Made by a program: the position numbers and the translations under genes. A stretch of DNA of 64,000 nucleotides from Aphelenchoides besseyi (Eukaryota > Nematoda > Chromadorea > Rhabditida > Aphelenchoididae). Position 1 is the stretch's first letter. Every line of letters begins with the position of its first letter. The notes beneath the pieces are model-generated. The model was not told the DNA's origin. It searched no databases and worked only from the letters and a program-made list of their open reading frames with translations. Below are positions 48,199-59,286 of the stretch, piece after piece. The stretch covers positions 11,408,001-11,472,000 of the forward strand of contig JAMPIQ010000002.1 of assembly GCA_024699855.1 (NCBI GenBank), in the 5' to 3' direction.

Positions 48199-49918
48199 TC
48201 ATGGTTGAACTTTCAAATAGGCAAATTGATTCAAAACTGGTGCAACAAATTGATTTGGACGCATATATACAGAAATGGTCATCATACGCTCATTATTCCA
48301 AACGACTCCGGCGTGATTACGTTGAGCTTTCATGTCGGAGGTTAATTTATAGTCGCAACTACCGGGACTCATCCACCAACCGCCTTGTGTTTGAGCGCAA
48401 TGATGAGTTTGTCGATCATAAGTTACAAAATACTGGTTTCTAGAACTAACAAACTCATCAACATCTAAAGTAATTCGAAGATTAAAATCGAATAGTGAGT
48501 ACCTACTAGTCAACGTTGGATTAGTCACTAGTGGACCCAAATTCAAGCGAAACAAGTCGGATTCGTCGCTGATCATGAAACTCGAATAACGTGCGATTAC
48601 TTCACGTCCCTCTCTGGCTGTTTTCATTTTTATGATCAACTCGTTTACACATTGTCTTCCAGCAGTTAAACTATGTAATCGATCATTTCCCAAGTAAAAC
48701 TCTCGATCTGTTGCCAAGTTTCCGAATCCAACCTTGTATTCTGCCCAAGTTTTGTTGAAATGAATTTGAGTTGGCCATTCACGATGCAAAACTTTTGTCC
48801 AACCACCACCGAACAACTCGAAATCACAAAGCAGCCAGAACGATGGACATTGATTCGCGTTTAAGCAATGTGGATCATAAGCTTTTTGTGGTTTTGACGA
48901 ATTGGCATCTGGTTTCAGTTGAATAATTTCCGAACAATCAGACGGTCGAAGATTTGGTGTTTGGTTGTGTTCTAAAGAATTCGCTTTATTTCAACCTAAA
49001 TTCTGCAATAACCATGTTTTACAGTCGGGTTCTGCTTTGTAACGTTTGGTTTTTGATCAGAACTTGAACAACGATGTTCAACACATTTTACTTGAATATC
49101 ATTGATTAGATTATTGAAACAACCTTTCCTTACCTTCATCTGAAATCGCAATGTCTGTTATCAAACAAATACTATTGGTCAATTTGTTGAAATGATAGAT
49201 TTAAAACTAACGGCTTTACGCCAAGAATTCCGTAAACATATTCATACATCTTCAATCATTTGTTTTTGAAATAATTGCTATTGCAACGACTTTTGGATCA
49301 ATGGACTTAAGTAATTTTAAAGTGATCAACAACCTGAGCCATCTGAACAGTCATCCTGTAAGGAAGCATTAACAACTGCGTTGTAACATGCAACTTACTT
49401 CCCCATCGTTCAACCAGCTCTCGTGGACACAATTTTGTGTTGTTTGACATTGACGCACATAAAACGTAATGAATGATATCATGTCAATTGACGAGCAATT
49501 TACACGTTCTTCTTATTCCAACTTACATTTTCTTCGTAACATAAGTTCTTCCATTTGCGATCGACACAAAAGCGATCGGCTTCGTTGTTCTCAACGCATT
49601 TGCCGCACATCGAATTGGTGCGTTTAATGTTGACATCGCACATCGTTTGATTATACCCACATTCTTCATCGGCACCATTTTCACAGTCGATGATGCAATC
49701 ACGAACTACGCTGAATGGAATGCACGTTGGAGACGGATCGTTCGGACTACAATCAAATTCGTTTAAATCACAGCGACCAATCCGAACATTTAACGGGTAA
49801 TCTTTAAGCATTTGAAAACAAGCAAAGATGTCATATTACCTTGCGGTTTAGGTTTTATACCATTAGCTGACACAGTGTAGATAGAAGTTAAGAGACAACT
49901 GAAAATTAGACTGTCCAT
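48199..49918 (-). CDS. Secreted LDL-receptor class A plus fibrinogen C-terminal domain protein
   Basis: Fibrinogen-related domains are extracellular lectin-like recognition modules; LDLa repeats bind calcium and ligands. Exon 49918-49840 encodes a signal peptide (MDSLIFSCLLTSIYTVSANG). Exon 49801-49527 holds a six-cysteine LDLa repeat from CDLNEFDC to ENGADEEC plus further cysteines. A second, weaker LDLa-like piece (NDGE joined to DDCSDGSG) lies around 49340-49440, and a Cys-containing segment at about 49030-49130. The last exon, about 48970-48199, is the fibrinogen domain: SDCSEI, GGGWTKV, WAEYKVGFGNL, FYLGNDRLHSLT, CAQTQGGWWMSPGSC, WNNERMMTISVYMRP. The middle splice junctions could not be fixed because phases conflict, so the exon list between 49526 and 48975 is provisional. 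The calcium-site Asp residues of typical FReDs are partly replaced (VTYDRQTHHC). Function unknown; immune or adhesive role is plausible. Confidence 0.8.
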
Positions 49919-51337
49919 TGGAATGCATTCATGGATTGGTTTGAATACGACGATAAACGGCGTAGATTTTATGGATGAGTATACTTTTTTAATACAAAAG
50001 TCCGTAAGCGACTGGTTTTTATGAGGCTCCGGAAATGAACGCTATTGCGCTTTTGTGTCATTATATATCGAGTAAATGCGCAAATTTGCGGAACGAATAT
50101 TCACTTTCAACTACCAATTAACTTCACTTACCAAACGATCATATAGCTAGGAATCAGTTCGACACCACTCTTCCCACTAATTCTTGACAATTGTCTTTCG
50201 TTAAGGCAGCTAACTGACTTCCTTCTCGTTAGCCCCAGAACGAAAAACATTTTCCAAGAAATAACGTTAAGTGTCGAAACAGTAATTACAAATCAGAGAG
50301 CAAGATTATAGTGACGATGCAAACGGTTTATGCCTTCAACTTAAAAGACTTCTATGGTTCAGTTTTCTGTTTATGTGGCCGCCATTTGATTTCTCTCTTC
50401 GGTTTCATTTATTCTTAATCGACTGCTTTGTTGAAATCGATGAAAATGTTGGTAATTGAAGAGATAAACAGTCAATGTTTTGATTGTTTACGTTTCATCG
50501 ATCTACTCTTCGATTCTACTAACGGTGAATTTGTTTATCGATCAATCAATCGCGAATTGATCGCCCTGATTTTGTTTATTTGCGATCATTTCAACCCTAA
50601 GCTTTTGCCACAGAAACTTAGTTATTGACAACTTTGGTGTTGTTGCCGATTATGAGTCGAGCAACGTTTAACGAAGACGACGTCATGATCAACTAAACGA
50701 AAAATAGTCGTGCTGGGCAAGCAACTGTTGTTTGCGTTTAGATATTTGGCGACTTGTTTTTGAACGAACAAGTTGAGAAAAACGAAATGTTTCAAACAGA
50801 AGAAGAAGTAAACCTTCTGATCGACTTGTAAACAGAATATAACTTTTCAATAGTAGTTTGTTTTTCTTGGTAGTAACGATGAGTTCGCACGTGTACGCAC
50901 AATGATCTACCGACCAACTCGGACGCCGTTCCCGACTTATCGAATGGACACACAAGTGACACATGTCCATCTTCTCCGTGGACCACCTCAATCAAATTGG
51001 GCTCGTGCGAAAAGAGACGACAACTGCGGAGTTTAGTGAACAAGCGACTTGCTTCGCATTTCTATTCCCAATCACGTCGTTTGCTTTCCATCGAAATCAG
51101 AAACAGCTGCATTGGGCAAAGTGATCATGAATTCACGATTGGCTTGAATTTTGTTTTTTTCGGCTCAACGTGTTCGATTGGGTACTATCACATGATTGTG
51201 CCACGCCCTACAAGAACGAACGTCCATTGTTGACTTCTGTTCATAAGGTGCTATTGTGTTTGTTTGAAACTGGTTCATCTGCAAAACAGATATCAACTAA
51301 TCTTTGACATTAATTTTTGTTCAAATCTGCTGTTCCA
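49919..51337. other. Divergent spacer between LDLa-fibrinogen gene and MARVEL-like gene
   Basis: 1.4 kb containing both promoters. Short open frames (50428-50628 +, 50689-51043 -) have no recognisable features. A palindromic-looking TTTATCGATCAATCAATCGCG stretch near 50535 is AT-rich and unremarkable. Confidence 0.4.
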
Positions 51338-51927
51338 ATGGCCGAACTCGTCACTTGGTTCACATCTCGACTAGCAATCTTGAAACTTGTTCAATTAGTA
51401 AGAGACATTTCAATTCATTAAAAATTTCTTTTTAGTTGTGTGGCTTTATTACAATAATCTTTTTGATTGATGGAAAAGCTCAATGGAAGTTCTATACGGT
51501 CATTTTTATGACTGTGATTCTCCTGTGTATTTTAACTTTTCTCACGTTAATTGTCTACTTCATGCGCCTTCACACTCAGAACAACTTACCGTGGGTTAAG
51601 ATTGTAAGTTTCGGACAAACTTAACAAATGCAATGTTTTGTTTAGGAAATGGCTCTCAACACGATTGCCGGCGTTCTTTGCTTGGTATTTGCCATTGTTT
51701 TGATTTATGACTTCTTTCGAATGTTCAACAACGAGTTCATTCATCATCAGTATGCTCCGCCACCAAACATCGGACACGATGGTTGGAGACAGAGAGTTGT
51801 TTTCATTACGGTTAGTTTTGTAAGAATGCGGCAAAAGATAATGTGGATTTTGAAGATTGCACAGCTTTTGGCATCCATTTTCTACTTCGTATCGTTGTAT
51901 CGAACGAAGACCTATGGATTGAAATAA
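51338..51927 (+). CDS. Small four-pass membrane protein, MARVEL-like
   Basis: Exons 51338-51397, 51436-51603, 51646-51810 and 51865-51927 give 151 residues with consistent phase. Four hydrophobic segments are spaced as in MARVEL proteins (MAL, CMTM, physins), which cluster in cholesterol-rich vesicle membranes: LVQLLCGFITIIFLI, YTVIFMTVILLCILTFLTLI, IAGVLCLVFAIVLIYDFF and LLASIFYFVSLY. Loops are short and both ends are cytosolic by charge. No signature motif is decisive, so the family call is moderate. The last intron (51811-51864) is 54 nt, a multiple of three, and has no in-frame stop, so an unspliced 169-residue form with a longer fourth segment is equally open. AATAAA overlaps the stop codon region. 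Confidence 0.6.
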
Positions 51928-52026
51928 AGAGCCACCGTTGTAAGCGCTTGTTTCTTCTCGCCAAAAATTCTAAATCTCATTCATTTTTGCACAATGTCAA
52001 ACCATAAAACGGTGTTCACACAATAG

Positions 52027-52867
52027 TCAAATAAATTTTTTACGTATTAACTTCGGATTACAATGAATATACAGTTTTCGAATAGCTTCAATGTCATCAT
52101 CAGTCAACTCCATTTTTTGTAACATACGATTCCTAGAGTAACTCAATGTTGTTCCGTTTGTATACCAGTTTCTTACCGATAACGATAATTCATAATCGAT
52201 TCTTTGTCGGAATGGCGGAGGCCAAGTGTATGACCGACTTCGTGGATTACAACCGTCGACAGATCTGTACCACCTTCTTTTCCGTCAATCGTCCAATTTT
52301 CGGCAGCATCCAAATGAATTAAACCGTAAGGTGGATACGAAGAGTGTGCAATCTGAATGGCACAAAAAAAGTTACTAAACTGATGATAATACTAACCACT
52401 CCGCCACTACCATCAAATTTCTCCTTGCAGTTGTGATCGTCAAGAGCAAATGAAATTGCAATATCGGGAATCGGCATATGAGGTAAAACATGTCGATGTC
52501 TCATTGCGAACGGTAATGAAAAGTCGACAAATTTTAAAAGTCCAGCCGCTCCTTGTTCCCACTTGCGTATCGCTTCAGTTATTGTACGTCTAAACAGAAG
52601 TCCAATAAATGAACCCGGAGTTCTTGTTCGAAACCTTGCCAATTCATAATCGACTTCATCATGAAACAAATTGAAAGGATCGTAAAATTTAAAACGAAGA
52701 GTACAGGATGTTCGTTTGTTTTGATGAAGAACTGCAATCAAGAATAATAGAACAATACAGTAATACTCACCATAACGTTTGTGTCGAAAATTTATAGGAA
52801 AAGCGGTGACTGCATTTACGAATACATTAAGCAATAGAAACAAGTTTACATGAAAATTTGAGTGCAT
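52027..52867 (-). CDS. Minimal matrix metalloproteinase (matrixin) without prodomain
   Basis: A secreted zinc endopeptidase. Exons 52867-52771, 52731-52397, 52352-52177 and 52132-52027 give 237 residues with consistent phases. An acceptor-like CTTTTTAG lies 15 bases before the ATG. Residues 1-22 are a signal peptide (VNLFLLLNVFVNAVTA). RHKR, a furin-type site, follows at about residue 30, so the usual 80-residue propeptide with the cysteine switch PRCGxPD is missing. The catalytic domain shows ITEAIRKWEQ, DIAISFALDDHNC, the structural site FDGSGG and IAHSSYPPYGLIHLD, the zinc site HEVGHTLGLRHS with three His and the catalytic Glu, and the Met-turn SIMNY. It ends with the last helix (LTDDDIEAIRKLY) and a short basic tail; there is no hemopexin domain. 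The chemistry should be intact; how latency is kept is unclear. Confidence 0.89.
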
Positions 52868-53506
52868 GGGAAGTCTTGCTAACTAAAAAGTATAAGCTAA
52901 ATGATCTTATCGATAATTTTGAAGAACAGAAACTCTTGAAAAAGAAGTTCAATATCCACAGAATGTGTTTTATATGAATCGTTGAGTGTGAAGGTCATTG
53001 TTTGAAAGTGAAGTTGTTCAAACGAGTTGTTCTTGTCAGCTGAACAATCCGAATAGTGACCTATTTACCGAAGCAATTGATTACGAGCGAACATCTGAAA
53101 TGTTATTTGTCACGAACCGGTTTATCTTAATAATCGTCAGTTTTTGAATTTTTAAAGCAAATCTAATAAGTGAAGGTTTCAGTTGGGAGGTGTCTTAGAT
53201 CAATAAATTGGTCTCTGAAGAAGGTTGGCTTATCACTATTTGTTATGCTTTTAATTTCTCATTCCCACGTCGAACACTTGGTTTCGTCTTAAGACGTCAA
53301 TTTTTTCTTATCATGTTTTTCTCGAGGGTTTTTGGGCTCACTTTCGGTTTGATTTTAATTAAAAGTAACTTCCACTTCGAACTATGTGTCTTAATTTGGT
53401 GTCAAACTTTTAGGTTTTCTATTCAACTATTGAACGTCTAAATAGCGAGACTTTAACCGTTGTGGTCGACAACCTTCTTTCATCGGAATGCAAATAACAC
53501 ACCAAA
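52868..53506. other. Divergent spacer left of the secreted protein gene
   Basis: About 640 bases holding the MMP leader (acceptor-like AG at 52884-52883) and the promoter of the next plus-strand gene. The 77-codon frame at 53208-53441 shows nothing recognisable. Confidence 0.4.
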
Positions 53507-53964
53507 ATGCTCGTACTGATTACTTTGTTGTTGGCATTAACGAGCAGTGGAATTTGCAGTAATCTCTCGACGACAACTACTATAACCAAATTGAGCGGCT
53601 TATACGAACGTATGATCGGTCAATTGACACACAATTTAATCAAAAATTTACAGAATGGCATTGTAGCGATACAGTTTTGGCGCAAGAATCAATTGGAGTT
53701 TTGGAGACCTACGGAGATGACTTAAGCGAAATTCGACTCAAAATCCGCGATTTTTTGAGCACCTACCGAAATGGTGATTGGACGATTATGGCAACAATTT
53801 ACGAACGCTCTTTGGCGTATATGACTCACGATGATAAATACCACGAAGTGTATCACGCTCATTTTGGCAATCCGAACTTGTGCATCACTTCTCGTTTGGA
53901 CAAAAGTGTAATGCTAATACTTCTTCGGGTCTATAATGAAGTCAAAGATCCTCGTGTGAACTAA
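53507..53964 (+). CDS. Unidentified secreted protein
   Basis: I do not recognise the family. The ATG at 53507 opens a clear signal peptide (MLVLITLLLALTSSGICS). A 44-nt intron with donor GTATGA at 53610 and acceptor TTTACAG ending 53653 joins two frames into one 137-residue reading, which I prefer to the two overlapping short frames. After the signal come a Thr-rich stretch and a helical, charged region (EIRLKIRDFLSTYRNGDW, YERSLAYMTHDDKYHEVYH) with few cysteines. The reading ends at TAA 53962-53964. A separate open piece with two membrane-like segments begins ten bases later (53974-54138) and may belong to the same gene; see that entry. Confidence 0.45.
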
Positions 53965-53973
53965 AAATAAGGC

Positions 53974-54138
53974 TTATTGACTGCATTCTTCGGTGTTGCT
54001 ATTTACATATTTGTCGAACACAGCAATCCATTAGCGTGGAGTCTACTCGCGACGTATTTGTTCACAGCCTTGGTAACTACACGAACACAAAAGACGGTCG
54101 GTGGACTTGAAAAAGCTGTTCGAACGATCATAATTTAA
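53974..54138 (+). other. Open hydrophobic fragment, possible continuation of the preceding gene
   Basis: 54 codons ending in TAA at 54136-54138 encode two hydrophobic runs (LLTAFFGVAIYIFV and AWSLLATYLFTALV) and a basic tail. The likely acceptor AATAAG lies at 53966-53971. A normal-length 43-nt intron (GTCTAT to AATAAG) exists between the two parts but joins them out of frame, so either a different junction is used, a base is missing, or the locus is decayed. Confidence 0.35.
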
Positions 54139-57100
54139 TTATTAGATGATGTTTCTACGAAATCTCTTTTTCGTTTCAACTCTCGATCTCAATTATTGTG
54201 ACTACATCAATTCATCGACTTCATTCTCGACTACAATCGATTATTTTTTGCACATACTTGAGTTTGTTTTGCGACCGTGCCCCAAATTTCCCGTCACTCT
54301 TAACTGTCAAAACGGAAATTCGCCATATAGTTGGCGGTTTTTTGTTTGCTTCCGCTTTCAATTCACCACACGGCCAATTGATTTATCGTTGTTGTTTGAC
54401 ATTGAACCGACTTGTGATATTCAAAGAGTAAATAGGTTTTCTGCTTTTGACCACAAATCTACAAAAGTAATATTGATTCGGTTGATGTGGTAGTTTACTC
54501 TTTCCCTCTTTTCTAAACGTCTGACCTTCTTTTATCGAATGATGAGCAACGTTTTGCCGAATTGGGTCTCAGTTTTCAGAAATTTTTCCCTTGAGTCGGT
54601 TTGGTTTAAAAGCTATACGACGGTCGATTTAGAGGCGTATCGTGGTTTCAATTTTATAAAAAACGCGACTCTGATGTGAGACGAAACGTCCAAGTGTTAT
54701 AGTATTTTATAAGGTTTCTTTGGTAATCCATTAAGTTGCCTGTGAATAAAAGGTACGTATCGTTGTTTCATTAGAAGCTAATTGGCAAATTGAATCGATT
54801 TTTGTTCATGGCGATTGAACGAGTACGCACACTATTACAACACTATTTTTATGTTATATCGCAATGATTCTCATTCAATTTACATTGTTGCACTTAAAGT
54901 TTAACCAGAAATCGTAATCAAAGATCTCTGTTTTGACAAGTAGTGTATGCTTGCTATAATGGAAATGAGTCGACAAGACTATTAACTAATATCAAAGTCC
55001 CCTGCATTGATGGTATTCAATTTGCCTTTTCCAGTGTGTTTATTAACTACGAACATTTTCATTAACTGTTTCGTTTTGCTGCTTGTTAATTTGAACACGT
55101 CACAACGAACCAACCTCCGACAAATCGTTTTGCTATCAACATGGAGAATTGAGCAAAAAAGCGAGACCGTTCTATGTCCGATACAAAAGCCAAACAAAAA
55201 GGAATTTGAGTTGGTGACGTTTGCGAAGGCCGATGACACATACATCGATGAACGGACGAAACGGTTATGAAACGCAAATCGCTCTTCGTTTAAATCTAAA
55301 ATTTCTAGCTTTTGAACCTTTGCAGTTTAATTCATAACCTAATTCTTTCTACCCTTTTGGTTGTTTACGTATTGACAGTAAAAATGTAAACTGTTTTGGT
55401 ATTTTGCGCGTTTTGGTATTGGAGGTCTTCGTTTGCTTTCTGGAAACCAATGTGCTTTCGTTTTGAGTATGTGCGCATTCTTCCAACTTTTAATCGTCAG
55501 TTTTGGGGCTTTCCGTTCATATCTTAACCGAACTATCTTTGACTTTCGTCATCGCCAAGGATTTATCGTCCCGCATAGCCTTTTTCTTGCATCGCAACGG
55601 AAATCTTTAGATTCCGTTTGTCTTATTCGGTTTCCATCAGACATCTCACACCCAACTTTTCCTTCATAGATTAATTATTCGAATGCATCAGTCGATTTTC
55701 ATGAATCATAAGAATCTTTGATGTTTGCTCATTTGTTCATCTTTTGTTCGGAAACGTTCGTTCCAAACGTTTAAATTCCATTCTTATTTTCATATCTCAC
55801 GGTATTTGATAATTAATTAGGCAATTAGTTTTCATCGGCTGAAAGCTCTTCAAAAAAGAAGTTCAATAGAAGTAGAAAGGTTTCACATCATCGTAACATT
55901 ATCGCGAAAGCAAACCTTTATAAGCGAAGTTGACAACATTACCGCTTCTATTTGAGTTAATTATTGAACTACTATTGCGGTTAGTTGTGGAAGGGAGGTT
56001 ATAACGGAAACTCTTCGACCTTCTCATTATGTTGCAAACAAGAGTGCGAACAAGAGCAACTGTGAAAAGTCGGTAAGCCTTCGCGAATTACCGCAACTAC
56101 CACTAAGCGTGTGTTGTAAGCCCTCTTCATCGTTTCCACTCTCCTTCCAGTATTCCATGGACGCTCGTCCTTCCCTGTACATGTATTAGGACCTTTGCCG
56201 ACGGCATTGACCAAACACATTCATTTTTCAACGGCGAATATGTGTAGGACGCTCAAGCGGCCGGTTTTTTTGCGAGAGCGCTCTTTCATGCCGCGCTTTT
56301 TGCTTTCTGCTTTTTTTGGTATAACCAGGCCATCAAGACACCAACATACCAAACGACAGGCCGCGAAAATGTTCCGCAGTCTAAATGTGTCTGATATCCC
56401 GGGCTTTTTGCCTTTTCACAAGTTTAGAACAAAAAACGTTGGTTTTGTTTTTTCCTGTCTTTCTTGTTTCGCTTATCGTGCACTAACCGTCATTTTGCGT
56501 AAATGACCGGCGAAATGTTTCAAATCTCGTCAGTATACGAAGTTAGTTCTCTCGGATTACAATGGTGTAATGGCTTTGTGTAATCGGCTATTTCGTCTCA
56601 TCACTTGTTACCATCACACTGTGTGAATCTGTTGGACCATAAATGACAAGATGTATTCGTTTTCAAACGCTCAAAATTTGGTGAAAATGTTGAGTTGCAC
56701 TTTACTTGCAATTGCTTCCTAAATCCCAAGCTTCTAAGCCTTCAAATTGCAAACATCGTGATTTTCGTGTGTTAATTTCGACTATTTTTTGGTCTTCAAA
56801 CACGTTCGTTTAATGCTGATTATTTCGAGTCAGAGAGGTGGACGTGTGTAATTGTCGTCTTTTCTGTGGTCTCATATATCGATCTCATCGTTTATTCAGC
56901 TTCCCGCGCCATCTTTCTCCATTCGCAAACGAACGAAAGCGTAAAAATCTAACACTCCAACAGACTCTTTGCGTATTAAGAACTGTTCAGATTTCGTCTA
57001 AATGGCTATTATCAAACTGTTCATGAGTGCTAATTGAATTGTGATTGTTTTGTGAAGACTCGTAGTTCTTCAAAGATTACATAATCAATTAAAAATAGCC

Positions 57101-57359
57101 GACTAAATTTGTTCTTTGTATACCAACGACTAATCTCAGCATTAGAATTTCGGTCTTGACTTCGCAAGTTTGCAAAGTTGGCAAAATGTCTTGACAATTG
57201 TTTGCGCAGTATATTTCCAATATCGACTTTTCTAAAACAGTGCAATTTCTCTTATAAACGCTCTTCACAGAATTCGTGATTTTTGTATTTGAATGTTTAT
57301 TTCCAAAATTTATCTTTTATTTACAGTGTTGCCGCCGTTGGAGAGGGAGAAATCCCAAA
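54139..57359. other. 3.2-kb gene-poor T-rich tract upstream of syntaxin
   Basis: The plus strand is strongly T-rich throughout, as in plus-sense introns here. With the acceptor TTTACAG ending at 57326 in front of the syntaxin start, I infer that most of it is a long 5' intron or outron of the syntaxin gene with its promoter. Open frames (54146-54493, 55007-55270, 56195-56506) carry no recognisable feature. Confidence 0.45.
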
Positions 57360-59286
57360 ATGAAAGACCGTCTAACGGCCCTTCAAGCGGTAAGAATGCT
57401 CTCAAATTTTTGAATTTGCAAACGATATGTTCAACTGAGTGATTTTAAACTTACAGGCCAGACAGGGCGATGACGAGCATGAAGACGATGTCACGGCATT
57501 GGATGTTACTCAAGGCCAATTCATGGAAGAGTTTTTCGAACAAGTCGAGGAGATTCGTGGTTCTATTGATTTGATTGCTTCTAATGTCGAAGAAGTGAAA
57601 AAGAAACACTCGGCAATCTTGTCGAATCCGGTCAATGATCCGAGTAAGTTTGCAAACTCATTGTTATAATTCATTGCTTGCAGAAACCAAAGAAGAGCTC
57701 GATGAGCTCATGGCCGAAATCAAGAAAACGGCAAACAAAGTGCGTGGAAAACTAAAATGTAAGTAGAAATCTTTAATTCTAAATCATATGGTTTCAGTGA
57801 TCGAGAACAGCATTGAACATGACGAAAGTGGTGGTACTTCCGGTGCGGATTTACGAATTCGAAAGACGCAGCACTCAACATTATCGCGAAAATTTGTTGA
57901 AGTAATGACTGACTATAACAAAACACAAACCGATTATCGAGAACGATGTAAAGGTCGAATTCAGCGACAACTCGATATTGGTAAGTCGAATTTTGTAGAA
58001 TGATCGTCGAACTATGTCTTTGATTTAGCGGGTAGACAAGTTGGAGATGAAGATTTGGAGGAAATGATTGAGTCGGGCAACCCGGGCGTTTTCACCCAAG
58101 GAATCATCACCGACACACAACAGGCTAAGCAGACATTAGCCGATATTGAAGCGCGTCATAACGACATTATGAAGTTGGAATCGAGCATACGAGAACTGCA
58201 TGATATGTTCATGGACATGGCAATGCTTGTGGAATCTCAAGTAAGCAAACTCTTTCTCCTTATACAATCTAATCGTTGTTATCTGCAGGGTGAAATGGTC
58301 GATCGAATCGAATACAATGTCGAACACGCAAAGGAGTTTGTCGATCGTGCAGTAGCAGATACCAAGAAAGCGGTACAATATCAAAGTAAAGCACGTCGGG
58401 TGAGTACATCTATCGAGCGATTTATGAATTTCTGTAACATCAAAAACTCTTTTAACATTAACGTTTTGGTTGCTGCTAATTTCATTAACCTAATAACAAA
58501 CAACAACACTAATGTTTTGAGTTTATATGGAGCTCTTGTTTGTGTGTAAATTGCGTATAACTACAAGCACAATAGCAACGTTTTTTAATTCATAATTTTA
58601 CAGAAAAAGATTTGTTGTTTGATTATCGTGATTGTGGTGTTAGTGTTGATTGTTGGTGGTTTGATTCTTTATTTTGCAATCATCAAACCAAGTGGAGGCG
58701 GTGGGAAAATTGGCGGTGGTGACGAAAAACCGACGACTAATCCAAAGCAAAGCCGTTGATCTGATGAAAAAGATGGCCGTTTGTTTGCACTAACATACTT
58801 TCACAGGCCCTATTGTAAATTTGTTTGTTTTTTGTAACACTGCTTATTTATTAACTCTTTGTTGTCTGATTTAAACCGTAAATTGATCAAAGTTTGTTTG
58901 CTAGCTAACATTTGAAACTGTGGTTATTTGTCATTGACGTTTGTCACGACCATTCGAAACAGTTGGTTTGGAGCATGACTGTCTCTGACGAAGTAGTGAA
59001 CGTCTTTATGACTGTTAACAGAATGTTCATTTGACGATGTGATGTTGACTCTGTTGTTGGTGGCGTGCCTTTTCGACTAACTGTTATTGAAGTTGTTTGC
59101 TCAATTAACATGGTATATTTCTACTCATTTGTGCATTAGATCGAATAAACAAACTCCCGTGACTTACGGTAACTTCATTGGCTTAATTGTTATTTTTAGA
59201 AGAAGATCATTATCATCATCTGCGTGACCATTTTGATCATAGTTGGAGGATTGATTCTTTTGACCATTATTCCAAATCCTTTCTAA
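57360..59286 (+). CDS. STX1A: Syntaxin-1 t-SNARE with two alternative membrane anchors
   Basis: The plasma-membrane Qa-SNARE of synaptic vesicle and secretory granule exocytosis, partner of SNAP25, synaptobrevin and Munc18/UNC-18. Common exons: 57360-57389, 57457-57643, 57684-57758, 57798-57980, 58029-58240, 58289-58399. The start [10 protein letters not shown] matches the N-terminal UNC-18-binding peptide of animal syntaxin 1 (MKDRTQEL). The Habc helices follow ([37 protein letters not shown]). The SNARE motif runs from [19 protein letters not shown] to [20 protein letters not shown] and includes the zero-layer Gln in [14 protein letters not shown]. The membrane anchor is supplied by either 58604-58759 (total 317 residues) or 59200-59286 (294 residues); both acceptors are phase 0 and both exons begin KKI. 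An acceptor-like TTTACAG precedes the start by 33 bases. Confidence 0.95.
58604..58759 (+). other. Syntaxin-1 terminal exon A (anchor with Gly-rich tail)
   Basis: It encodes [19 protein letters not shown] and the rest of a membrane span, then an unusual 25-residue extracellular tail with [13 protein letters not shown], ending in TGA at 58757-58759. Acceptor TTTTACAG. Most syntaxin-1 anchors end within a few residues of the membrane, so the tail is distinctive. Confidence 0.85.
59200..59286 (+). other. Syntaxin-1 terminal exon B (short anchor)
   Basis: It encodes [20 protein letters not shown] and ends LTIIPNPF at TAA 59284-59286, a normal-length anchor. Acceptor ATTTTTAG is in the same phase as exon A. 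A probable AATAAA for this form is at about 59880. Confidence 0.85.

Noticed and set aside
54146..54493. 115-codon plus-strand open frame upstream of syntaxin
   Set aside because: Phe/Ser-rich composition simply reflects the T-rich DNA; overlapping frame is open as well.
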